64,000 nucleotides of DNA from Bacteroidia bacterium (GTDB lineage Bacteria > Bacteroidota > Bacteroidia > J057), in the NCBI GenBank assembly GCA_041391665.1, contig JAWKNO010000002.1, positions 124,001-188,000 of the forward strand, read 5' to 3'. Under the pieces are notes generated by a model that searched no databases, had not been told where the DNA came from, and worked only from the letters and a program-made list of their open reading frames with translations. A program made the position numbers and the translations under genes. Shown here piece after piece: positions 19,459 to 26,539 of the stretch. Position 1 is the stretch's first letter. Each line of letters opens with the position of its first letter.

Positions 19459-19489
19459 CAAATTTAATTCAAAATCACTGATACGCCAA
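19459..19489 (-). promoter_or_regulatory. leuS promoter, Bacteroidota type
   Basis: On the minus strand TAAATTTG (19459-19466) matches the TAnnTTTG -7 box, and TTGG (19486-19489) lies 19 bp upstream as a -33 element. The predicted leader is about 48 nt. Confidence 0.65.
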
Positions 19490-19589
19490 TACTTTAGGTG
19501 CAATCAGGGAGAGATTGCGCTGTTTTTTCAGGAATAAAGAGATAATGGTTAGTTTTTTTTCAGGTAAAATACGTAACTTTCAACTCATT

Positions 19590-21071
19590 ATGGATAAGAT
19601 CATGACTGGTCTGCATTTCCTGCAAAAATTGTTTCGGCTGTCTGTTTCTTTTTCGGCAGTTGCTTTTTATTGCTGTTTTCCCCGGGTGTTGAGCCAGTCC
19701 CTGGACTCCTCTTCGGAACATTCTTCCTATCAGATTGATTTTACGCAAACGCAACTGTCTCAACATCAGTTGAATGTGGTAAGCACTTCACAAGGGTTAA
19801 TGCCTTTGCGACAAGGAGAAGAGTCGTATTATGTGTCAATTACAGAGACGATTCCTATTCTCAACGCAAAACCCTTCCTTACCCTCACCCCTGTAGCGGC
19901 AATTGTCAATTATGACCCTGCACTGGTGGATATTGCTGTGCGTTTTTCTACTGATCAGATCAGTTGGGGTTCCTGGGAAACCGTAGAAAAAAGTCAGGAT
20001 CTTGACCCTGGCGATCCTCGTTTTATCGGAAACATGGTGTTTGTAGATTCTTCCTACAATTATTTTCAGTACAGAATCATATTTAACACTACCCAGGCTT
20101 CCTTGCCATTTGCCAGAGTGAGCAATATTCGGTTTGATTTTTTCAGCCCGGGCTCACTCCTGTCCGTGAATCCTGAGGGCCTTACTGGTCTCTCCCTTTC
20201 CGGAATGAACAACAATTGCCTGTGTCCGCTTCCCGTATATGCTTCACGATCTGATTGGAATTGTCCCGATGGTGCATCTCCATCTTGCAGTGTTGTCGAG
20301 ACGACAACAGTATCCCATCTGATTGTTCATCATTCTGCCGGTATTAATACCAGCGACAACTGGGGAGCGGTCGTACTCGCTATCTGGAACCTCCATGTCA
20401 ATACCAATGGATGGTGTGATATCGGCTACAATTGGCTCATTGATCCCAATGGGATGATTTACGAAGGCCGTGGCGGGGGGAATAATGTCAAAGGTGCACA
20501 TTTTTGTGGCTACAACTCCGGCACTATGGGGGTATGTATGTTGGGTAATTTTGAAAATGCCGAACCTACAGCAGCCGCTCTGACCAGTCTTACCCAGTTG
20601 CTGGCGTGGAAAAGTTGTGATGCCAATATCGGCCCCAATACATCGTCGTATCACCTCTCCTCAGGGAAGACCCTTATGACCATTTCTGGGCACCAGGATG
20701 GTTGCTCTACCTTATGCCCGGGAAATAATCTTTACAACAAACTTCCTTTGCTTCGCAATAATGTTAACCTCACGATGGAAGCCTGCGAAGCGAATACTTC
20801 GTTGGCCGGACTGAATGAAAGCGATTTTTTGATTTACCCCAATCCCAGCTATGGATCTTTTTCCATTAACTGGGGCATGCCACTGCGCACCCCTGCAAAG
20901 ATCGAAATATTTGATCTGCTTGGCGAAAAGGTATTTATGAAGGAAATTCCTGTTATCACCTCAGGCGACCAGACTGATATCCATGTTTCCAATCTTCCCG
21001 CAGGTATATACAGCCTTCGTTTTGATGCAGGTGAGAAGGCGGTAAGCCGGAAAATTCAGATATTTCGGTAA
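19590..21071 (+). CDS. secreted peptidoglycan amidase (PGRP/Amidase_2) with T9SS domain
   Basis: About 493 residues. A hydrophobic signal region follows the chosen ATG (MDKIMTGLHF). The N-terminal half is a beta-rich region of unknown family. The PGRP/amidase_2 domain (residues of about 235-395) shows LIVHHSAG (His247/248), IGYNWLIDPNG, EGRGG, GTMGVCMLGNF, ISGHQDG (His368) and TLCPG (Cys376). Together these give the zinc-binding set of catalytic N-acetylmuramoyl-L-alanine amidases, which cut the stem peptide from peptidoglycan. The C-terminus is a T9SS sorting domain from IYPNPSYGSFSI to KIQIF. The start is uncertain: in-frame codons exist at 19515 and 19602. Secretion across the outer membrane implies action on other cells' walls or on environmental peptidoglycan. 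Confidence 0.86.
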   Translation: MDKIMTGLHFLQKLFRLSVSFSAVAFYCCFPRVLSQSLDSSSEHSSYQIDFTQTQLSQHQLNVVSTSQGLMPLRQGEESYYVSITETIPILNAKPFLTLTPVAAIVNYDPALVDIAVRFSTDQISWGSWETVEKSQDLDPGDPRFIGNMVFVDSSYNYFQYRIIFNTTQASLPFARVSNIRFDFFSPGSLLSVNPEGLTGLSLSGMNNNCLCPLPVYASRSDWNCPDGASPSCSVVETTTVSHLIVHHSAGINTSDNWGAVVLAIWNLHVNTNGWCDIGYNWLIDPNGMIYEGRGGGNNVKGAHFCGYNSGTMGVCMLGNFENAEPTAAALTSLTQLLAWKSCDANIGPNTSSYHLSSGKTLMTISGHQDGCSTLCPGNNLYNKLPLLRNNVNLTMEACEANTSLAGLNESDFLIYPNPSYGSFSINWGMPLRTPAKIEIFDLLGEKVFMKEIPVITSGDQTDIHVSNLPAGIYSLRFDAGEKAVSRKIQIFR

Positions 21072-21082
21072 ATACGATAAAG

Positions 21083-22411
21083 CTATTCGAAAACCTGGCG
21101 CAACTCCATAATCAGATTCTGACGCAGCCGGTTAATGTCCCTGTCTGTAAGTACAATCTCTCTGCTGTATTGTCTTGTCGGAACATACAACAGCTGGCAG
21201 ACGATCCTAAGTTGATTATCGGGCAAACTGACAATTCTACCCATAATAATATTCTCTACTCCCAGGTCTTCCGCAATCCTGAGGGCTTCTTTCTCCTCAC
21301 AAAAATCGGCATTTACCAGCCCCAGTTTCTTTATTGAGTTTAATACAGGGTTTTCGGAGAGTAATGATATCTCTGTATTTCCAGAGGTTTTGATCGCAGA
21401 AATAGCATCTGAATAAACCTTGGCTGATAGGGAGTAATCCTTGATATTATTGCAAAATGGAATAATCGCAAGGGCGGAAGCCCCATTTGTAGAAAAAGAA
21501 ATGGTATCAGAGACCAATGACTTTTCAGGATAGGTTATATGAACATTTCCTCTTTTCTCCTCTGATTTGTTGCGGGTAAATTGAATACTGATAAAGATGA
21601 TCGCCGCAACAAGCCCCAGATTTAAAACCATAGTGCCATGGCGTAGGGGCAACGGAAATTGAAGACGCTTTTTTTGCTGTTGGTTTTCTTCGCAGAAGGA
21701 AATCGCAGATTGAATCTCCTGTTTTCTCACATTAAAAGCTTCATCATGCAATTCTAGTGCACGGAAATAAGCCATTTTTGCTTCTCCCCAAATCCGCTGT
21801 GATTCGTAACCTTTAGCAAGGTCCATATTTTGGTCAAAACGCACACCACGATGACAAAGTGCAAGCGTATTATGTAGCTCTGTAGGATCGTAGTGAAAAT
21901 CTTCCCGAATCATTTTGATTGCCTGCTGATAACTTTTAGCGGCATTTTCCCATGACTTTATCGCAAAAAAATCATTTGCAGTTTCTATGTACTGGTTGAA
22001 AATCATTGCTTCATCGCAAAGCCTCGATTTCCTTTTTATTTCAGCGATGGGTATGGCATAAACGGGTTGATGAAGCTCGCCGGCGAGTTCGTAGTTGAGC
22101 CTGGCCTCCTGCCATTCGCCGGTTGAAAATTTTTCGGCGGCCAGAGTAAGGTGAGACAAAAACCGAAGCTGTGCGGTTTCTTTTTGTTCCAGGTAGTCCA
22201 GAAAAGCATTCAACGCTGCCGCAGGGTTGAATTTTCCCTTCCCTACAGAAGATGGTTCCCTGTCAGCCTGCCGAATCCTTTCCCGTAGCCGTTTTATCTG
22301 CTCCTGCAGTTGTTTTGTGCCATAATTCAGGAAGTCAGCAAGTAGCTGTGTCGCATCCTGGTATTTTTCCTGATTGACAAGTACTCTTACCGTACTAATA
22401 AAGTTGCTCAT
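21083..22411 (-). CDS. TPR-like cytoplasmic protein with one membrane helix and a TolB/CsgG-like C-terminal domain
   Basis: A 442-residue protein with no close family I can name. Residues 1-75 are helical (VRVLVNQEKYQDATQLLADF, then a charged coiled segment). The layout resembles the small effector-associated (EAD11-like) domains found beside CHAT and STAND proteins, but this is weak. Residues of about 85-240 carry TPR-like pairs (WENAAKSYQQAI, WGEAKMAYFRAL). One membrane helix lies at about 255-275 (GTMVLNLGLVAAIIFISI). The C-terminal 140 residues resemble TolB-N/CsgG-type domains (ALAIIPFCNN, then ALRIAEDLGVENIIMGRI). The topology would put the TPRs in the cytosol and the last domain in the periplasm. 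The 53-bp hairpin array lies 240 bp upstream on the same strand. Confidence 0.75.
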   Translation of the reverse strand: MSNFISTVRVLVNQEKYQDATQLLADFLNYGTKQLQEQIKRLRERIRQADREPSSVGKGKFNPAAALNAFLDYLEQKETAQLRFLSHLTLAAEKFSTGEWQEARLNYELAGELHQPVYAIPIAEIKRKSRLCDEAMIFNQYIETANDFFAIKSWENAAKSYQQAIKMIREDFHYDPTELHNTLALCHRGVRFDQNMDLAKGYESQRIWGEAKMAYFRALELHDEAFNVRKQEIQSAISFCEENQQQKKRLQFPLPLRHGTMVLNLGLVAAIIFISIQFTRNKSEEKRGNVHITYPEKSLVSDTISFSTNGASALAIIPFCNNIKDYSLSAKVYSDAISAIKTSGNTEISLLSENPVLNSIKKLGLVNADFCEEKEALRIAEDLGVENIIMGRIVSLPDNQLRIVCQLLYVPTRQYSREIVLTDRDINRLRQNLIMELRQVFE

Positions 22412-22604
22412 GATAAAATAGCATTACCGGACCTATCTGTAAGATCTTTTTTCTGAACTTGATATCATGATTTCAGCAGTGAACAGGTGAATTTCTTAAC
22501 CAGTTATTCAATAAAAAAACACTTTGTCTCTGTTGGTATGGATTGGGGTATGAGAGGTCTTTTTTGGCGAGTAAACGGCAGGCTGGCAGCAGGATGTGGG
22601 GTTA

Positions 22605-22650
22605 AAAAGCAAAACACGAACAGCCGAAACTATTCGTGTTTACCTTTTTT
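22605..22650. terminator. bidirectional terminator-like hairpin beside the tandem array
   Basis: AAACACGAA (22612-22620) pairs perfectly with TTCGTGTTT (22633-22641). Six T residues follow on the plus side (22645-22650), and a TTGCTTTTT run follows on the minus side. It would end any minus-strand transcript crossing the tandem array. Confidence 0.6.
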
Positions 22651-23127
22651 AAAAAACCGGGAGACTCAATACCATTGGCAGAATCAATCCCAGCCCTTGC
22701 TCTAAAAAACCGGGAGACTCAATACCATTGGCAGAATCAATCCCAGCCCTTGCTCTAAAAAACCGGGAGACTCAATACCATTGGCAGAATCAATCCCAGC
22801 CCTTGCTCTAAAAAACCGGGGGACTCAATACCATTGGCAGAATCAACCCCAGCCCTTGCTCTAAAAAACCGGGGGACTCAATACCATTGGCAGAATCAAC
22901 CCCAGCCCTTGCTCTAAAAAACCGGGAGACTCAATACCATTGGCAGAATCAATCCCAGCCCTTGCTCTAAAAAACCGGGGGACTCAACGCCATTGGCAGA
23001 ATCAACCCCAGCCCTTGCTCTAAAAAACCGGGGGACTCAACGCCATTGGCAGAATCAACCCCAGCCCTTGCTCTAAAAAACCGGGGGACTCAATACCATT
23101 GGCAGAATCAACCCCAGCCCTTGCTCT
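22651..23127 (-). repeat. tandem array of nine 53-bp hairpin units
   Basis: Nine head-to-tail units of exactly 53 bp begin at 22651, 22704, 22757, 22810, 22863, 22916, 22969, 23022 and 23075. On the minus strand each unit reads AGAGCAAGGGC, a hairpin, then TTTTTT. Units 1-3 and 6 have A and T at the two arms of one stem pair; units 4, 5, 7, 8 and 9 have G and C, so the pair covaries 9/9. Units 7 and 8 also carry TA to CG in the apical stem. Positions mismatched on the plus strand (C-A) are G-U pairs on the minus strand. The hairpin and the AGAGCAAGGGC linker match the 3' part of the three dispersed RNA genes at 25.7-26.3 kb. No -7 box was found upstream on the minus strand. Confidence 0.9.
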
Positions 23128-23626
23128 AAAAACTAAGTCAATTTTCTCTTCGAGTGATTTAACTTAGCTGACTGTGATATGTATGGTCTATATCAAATAC
23201 CTTGCCGATACATGGCAAACAGCGACCAATTTTGAGGGGACCACGTTAAATTTTGATTAAATGGTTATTTTTTTAGTCGGAATGGTTACACAGGCGGGGT
23301 GAATTGGCAGATTTTTTATGCCTTCCTTATAAAGTGTATGTGAATGTCCGGATTTTGAGGTTGGGTATATCTGCGAATAATTTTGTATATGCTTGTTTTT
23401 AAGCTATTTATCCGGATTTTGAGTATGGGTTATTTGCTGGCACACACTTATATCAAATTTTAAAGTGTAAGATAAAATTGATATTGTGCGAAAAATGAGG
23501 TGGGAGAAATCGCTTCTTTTACCAGAATTGCCAGAAAATAACGAATAAAATGTTTGAGGTATTGTGCCAAAAATGGGTTTAAAGCGCAAAATCCCCCATA
23601 TTATCTTCCTTTGTACATAAAGCTCC
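23128..23626. other. AT-rich intergenic region
   Basis: No convincing gene. It holds an inverted repeat CTAAGT/ACTTAG next to the array, a direct repeat TCCGGATTTTGAG at 23347-23359 and 23411-23423, and one plus-strand promoter-like pair listed separately. Short open frames here have no start context or recognisable product. Confidence 0.5.
23354..23385 (+). promoter_or_regulatory. promoter-like pair, TTTG-N20-TAATTTTG
   Basis: TTTG (23354-23357, inside the first copy of the 13-bp direct repeat) is followed after 20 bp by TAATTTTG (23378-23385), matching the Bacteroidota promoter. No coding gene follows on the plus strand before the galU terminator, so it would drive a non-coding RNA or be fortuitous. 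Confidence 0.35.
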
Positions 23627-23656
23627 AAAAAAAAGGCTGCCCACCTGGGCAGCCTT
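23627..23656 (-). terminator. galU terminator
   Basis: On the minus strand, AAGGCTGCCC (complement of 23647-23656) and GGGCAGCCTT (complement of 23633-23642) form a perfect 10-bp stem with a 4-nt loop. A run of eight T residues overlaps the end of the second arm and follows it. It lies 34 bp after the galU stop. Confidence 0.92.
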
Positions 23657-23690
23657 GTAATGTAAGAAAATTAATTTTTTTGCACCTTTT

Positions 23691-24563
23691 TCACAAAGAC
23701 TGCGCAAGTTCTTTGATCCAGGAGGTTAATTCTTCAGACATGTCCTCTCTTTTAAGGCCAAAAAGCAGGTTGGTTTTGATGAAATCCAACTTGTTGCCGA
23801 TATCGTGTCTGCAACCATCGAAGTGTAAAGCATACATGGCACGCTCTTTCAGCATAAGGCTCATTGCATCAGTAAGTTGTATTTCATTATTGACACCTCT
23901 TGGCACAACTTTCAGGTAGTTGAAAATATCAGCCGTAAACACATATCTTCCTGCGATTACCAGATTGGAGGGGGCATTTTCGGGTTTTGGTTTTTCAATA
24001 AACTGATTGACTTTGTAGATATGATTGTCTACTTCTTTACCGCCCATGACGCCATATCTGGACACAAGAGAAGGATCTACAGATTCGAGTGCTACAACGG
24101 GCGCCTGGTAGCTGGAAAAGACATCAATCAGCTGCCTGGTTACAGGGATTCCGGAGTAGGACTCCATAATTGTATCTCCAAGGAGTACCGCGAAGGGTTC
24201 ATTGCCTACATGGTGTCGGGCATAGCTGATGGCATCGCCAAGTCCGTTGAGTTCTTTTTGCCATACAAAATGGATATCTGCCAGCCGGGTAATATTCCGG
24301 ATAGACTCAAGTTCTTCCATTTTTCCTTTTTCCTCGAGTGCAAGCTCAAGTTCAAAAGAACGGTCAAAATGTTCTTCAATCGCACGTTTTCCTTTTCCGA
24401 TGACCATCAGAATATCCGTTATTCCTGATTCGACGGCTTCTTCCACTACGTATTGTATGGTTGGCGTATCCACAATCGGGATCATCTCTTTAGGTTGTGA
24501 TTTGGTGAGCGGGAGCAAGCGGGTGCCGAAGCCAGCGGCGGGAATAACAGCTTTTTTAACCAT
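23691..24563 (-). CDS. galU: UTP-glucose-1-phosphate uridylyltransferase (GalU family)
   Basis: A 290-residue GalU-type nucleotidyltransferase. Key segments are VIPAAGFGTRLLPLTKSQPK (nucleotide binding, Arg and Lys conserved), EMIPIVDTPTIQYVVEEA, VLLGDTIM (metal site), NQFIEKPKPENAPSN and GCRHDIGNKLDFIKTN. It makes UDP-glucose from UTP and glucose 1-phosphate; some relatives also accept glucuronic acid 1-phosphate. Its start is 9 bp after the stop of the glucuronokinase-like gene and a strong terminator follows, so the two form an operon. This context suggests it activates the kinase product as well as, or instead of, glucose 1-phosphate. Length is normal. Confidence 0.93.
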   Translation of the reverse strand: MVKKAVIPAAGFGTRLLPLTKSQPKEMIPIVDTPTIQYVVEEAVESGITDILMVIGKGKRAIEEHFDRSFELELALEEKGKMEELESIRNITRLADIHFVWQKELNGLGDAISYARHHVGNEPFAVLLGDTIMESYSGIPVTRQLIDVFSSYQAPVVALESVDPSLVSRYGVMGGKEVDNHIYKVNQFIEKPKPENAPSNLVIAGRYVFTADIFNYLKVVPRGVNNEIQLTDAMSLMLKERAMYALHFDGCRHDIGNKLDFIKTNLLFGLKREDMSEELTSWIKELAQSL

Positions 24564-24572
24564 TGAGTTGAC

Positions 24573-25589
24573 TTACTTTTTCTGAGTTTTATAGGAAATA
24601 ATTTCTGGTTTTAATACGGCGATTTGTTCTGATTCAAATACATCCGCAAGTTTTTTATACATTTTCTCATCTTTATATGTGCCAATAATCGCGCCACCTG
24701 ATCCCGTAAATTTGGCGCTTGCCCCTACAGAGCGTGCCAGCTCAACCATACGTTTATTGGCACTACTGACTTCCATAATGCTGCATCTGAGGTCAAAGTT
24801 GGCATTTAGTAGTTCTCCCAGCCGTGCAGAATCCCCACTTTCGAGACAGGCTTTTGCCTGAGTGGTAAGATCCGCAAATCCTTTAATCGCCTGGTGAATT
24901 TTTTCATCGCCCAAATCGTAGCGTTCACGCAGGTTGTTGTGCACGACTTCTGAGCCTTCCGACAGGTCGGTGCGATAGGCAATATACAAGGGCGGAAGTA
25001 CGCGGGGTTCAATCGTTTGATAATTGCCGTACCCCTGAAGTTCCATCACCGTTTTGTCGAAATCCATATACACTGGCGTTTCGAAGGCCTGGGCAACCCG
25101 GTCCTGCAGGCCGGCTCCGATCCCGAGTTCTTCTGTTTCGACAGAGAGTACAAGATTGGCCTGAATAGGAATAGGAATCTCCACCTCATAAAAGCGCATC
25201 AGTGCCTTTATACAGGCTGTAATGATAGCGCTGGAACCTGCGAGGCCAAGGCGGTTGGGAATGGTGGTCGAATAGCGAATCGTGAAGTTTTTATTCGACA
25301 GTTTAATCCCATTGTCCTGGCAATGTTCATAAAACTTTTTGATTGCCGCTTTTAGCAGCCGGATACCGCCATAGTATCCATACATTTCGACATCCCGGCA
25401 CAGACCTTCCACACTCAAAAAAGTGCTTCGGTCGCGTTCCTGTGGAATAATTTCCAACTCGGGCGTTTCGTATAAAAGTACCTTCGCGTGAAAGTTTCTA
25501 AAGACGAAAGCAATCGTCTTTCCATAATATCCGTCGGAAGGGTTGCCGATCAAAGCGGCGCGGGGGAATGAATAGGTAGTGATGATCAA
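24573..25589 (-). CDS. GHMP kinase, glucuronokinase-like
   Basis: A 338-residue GHMP-family sugar kinase resembling plant glucuronokinase along its whole length. Shared features as I recall the plant sequence are FPRAALIGNPSDGYYGKTIA at the N-terminus, the GYYGGIRLL segment, the ATP loop LGLAGSSAIITACIKAL, EELGIGAGLQDRVAQ, LLNANFDLR and the C-terminal KFTGSGGAIIG motif 3. The plant enzyme phosphorylates glucuronic acid at C1. Its product needs a UDP-sugar pyrophosphorylase, and here a GalU-type gene follows after 9 bp. No in-frame ATG precedes the conserved start, so translation probably begins at TTG 25589, unusual for this window. One of the dispersed hairpin RNAs ends 80 bp upstream on the same strand. 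A heptose or other uronic-acid substrate cannot be excluded. Confidence 0.82.
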   Translation of the reverse strand: MIITTYSFPRAALIGNPSDGYYGKTIAFVFRNFHAKVLLYETPELEIIPQERDRSTFLSVEGLCRDVEMYGYYGGIRLLKAAIKKFYEHCQDNGIKLSNKNFTIRYSTTIPNRLGLAGSSAIITACIKALMRFYEVEIPIPIQANLVLSVETEELGIGAGLQDRVAQAFETPVYMDFDKTVMELQGYGNYQTIEPRVLPPLYIAYRTDLSEGSEVVHNNLRERYDLGDEKIHQAIKGFADLTTQAKACLESGDSARLGELLNANFDLRCSIMEVSSANKRMVELARSVGASAKFTGSGGAIIGTYKDEKMYKKLADVFESEQIAVLKPEIISYKTQKK

Positions 25590-25668
25590 GGCATGGAATT
25601 TTATCCTGTAAAATTAGATGCAAATCGCACGATTGACAAACAACTTTCTGCCCTGAAATCATTTTTTG

Positions 25669-25746
25669 AAAAAAACCAGGGGACTCGATCCCACAGGGAG
25701 AGTCGCCCTGGCCCTTGCTCTTGTAATTCCAGGATTACCGTCCTGT
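25669..25746 (-). ncRNA. small structured RNA, copy A
   Basis: Predicted minus-strand RNA of about 78 nt. The 5' module begins ACAGGACGGTAATCCTGG and contains CAGGA/TCCTG. The linker AAGAGCAAGGGC follows. The terminator hairpin pairs CCAGGG (25706-25711, read on minus) with CCCTGG (25676-25681), GACTC with GAGTC, and an apical TCCC/GGGA, then seven T residues. Compared with copies B and C, the outer and inner stems differ by paired substitutions. It lies 80 bp upstream of the glucuronokinase-like gene, same strand, so it could be a leader attenuator or an independent RNA. Confidence 0.68.
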
Positions 25747-25753
25747 AATAATA

Positions 25754-25761
25754 CAAACGTA
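25754..25761 (-). promoter_or_regulatory. -7 box of RNA copy A
   Basis: Minus-strand TACGTTTG matches TAnnTTTG and lies 7-8 bp before the conserved RNA 5' end. No good -33 TTTG is seen at 19 bp (GACA there), so this is the weakest of the three. Confidence 0.5.
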
Positions 25762-25881
25762 TAACTTTTCGCTATGCGATTGTCGGGTTTTTGTATCAAT
25801 GGTTAATTTGTATGCCGGAGGTGCTTGTGTCTATGGATTAGTGGTCGCCGGTAAATATTTATTAAACAGGAAATTTCAACC

Positions 25882-25964
25882 AAAAAAAAACTAGGGGATT
25901 CAATGCCTTGTGGCAGAATCGACCCTAGCCCTTGCTCTTGTAATTCCAGGATTACCGTCCTGTT
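25882..25964 (-). ncRNA. small structured RNA, copy B
   Basis: Minus-strand RNA of about 83 nt with the same 5' module and linker as copy A. The terminator hairpin pairs CTAGGG with CCCTAG (25891-25896 and 25923-25928) and GATTC with GAATC (25897-25901 and 25916-25920), with apical TGCC/GGCA, followed by nine T residues. Every stem pair is Watson-Crick in this copy. A full promoter lies directly upstream. Confidence 0.75.
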
Positions 25965-25970
25965 ACAATA

Positions 25971-26001
25971 CAAACATAGGCAGGAATTGGAGGTTGGCAA
26001 A
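25971..26001 (-). promoter_or_regulatory. promoter of RNA copy B
   Basis: Minus-strand TATGTTTG (25971-25978) with TTTG (25998-26001) exactly 19 bp upstream, the consensus Bacteroidota arrangement. Confidence 0.75.
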
Positions 26002-26252
26002 TCTCTTTTTGGGTGATTGGTTACATACCCCAGCGGTGGGTACTTTCCCTGTATAATTTGCCCTAAAGTATTGATATTCATTTATTTAATATAAATCAGG
26101 GTGGAGGTAATTTCGATATTTTGTAAGGGAAGTGTGGGAATATTACACCCATTCATTAAAAAACTCTTACAATATTTCGGTTTTTTCGGAGAAAAAAAGG
26201 AATGATTTATCGGGATGAAATGTTTAGGGGGAAAATCAGTCGGGAAAAGGGC

Positions 26253-26333
26253 AAAAAAAAACTAGGGGATTCAATGCCTTGTAGCAGAATCGACCCTAGC
26301 CCTTGCTCTTGTAATTCCAGGATTACCGTCCTG
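26253..26333 (-). ncRNA. small structured RNA, copy C
   Basis: Minus-strand RNA of about 81 nt, nearly identical to copy B from the 5' module through the hairpin. The single hairpin difference (T to C-side change in the apical stem) turns a C-G pair into a U-G pair on the minus strand and a mismatch on the plus strand. It ends in eight T residues. Flanks outside promoter and RNA are unrelated to copy B, so conservation is confined to the transcribed unit. Confidence 0.75.
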
Positions 26334-26339
26334 TTATTA

Positions 26340-26370
26340 CAAACTTAGAGACAAATATTGGCCGGGCAAA
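26340..26370 (-). promoter_or_regulatory. promoter of RNA copy C
   Basis: Minus-strand TAAGTTTG (26340-26347) with TTTG (26367-26370) exactly 19 bp upstream, the same geometry as copy B although the spacer sequence differs. The rest of the gap, 26371-26539, shows nothing I can name. Confidence 0.75.
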
Positions 26371-26539
26371 TACCATTTTGTGTAAATGGTAACATAACCA
26401 GTATCAGGTGTTTTACTCCTCGTTTCAATTGATTTTCGTATTTTAATTACTCATTTTCCGCTTTTCCGGATGATTAGGGCCTATTTCTGACAGAGGCCTT
26501 GTTACACCGGCTGAAAACCATTACTTTTCTTTACCATTA

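Noticed and set aside
22487..22705. 72-codon open frame on the plus strand
   Set aside because: It ends inside the hairpin array and spans the terminator hairpin; low-complexity composition and no recognisable product.
22651..23127. CRISPR array
   Set aside because: Units are continuous 53-bp repeats without variable spacers and no cas genes are nearby; the changes between units are paired stem substitutions.
25669..25746. tRNA gene, suggested by a GGGATCGAGTCCC T-arm-like stretch on the minus strand
   Set aside because: No acceptor, D or anticodon arms fit, and the stretch is the terminator hairpin shared in altered form by the other copies.
25803..26081. 92-codon open frame on the minus strand
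   Set aside because: It crosses RNA copy B and its promoter and has no similarity or ribosome-site support; explained by the RNA gene.
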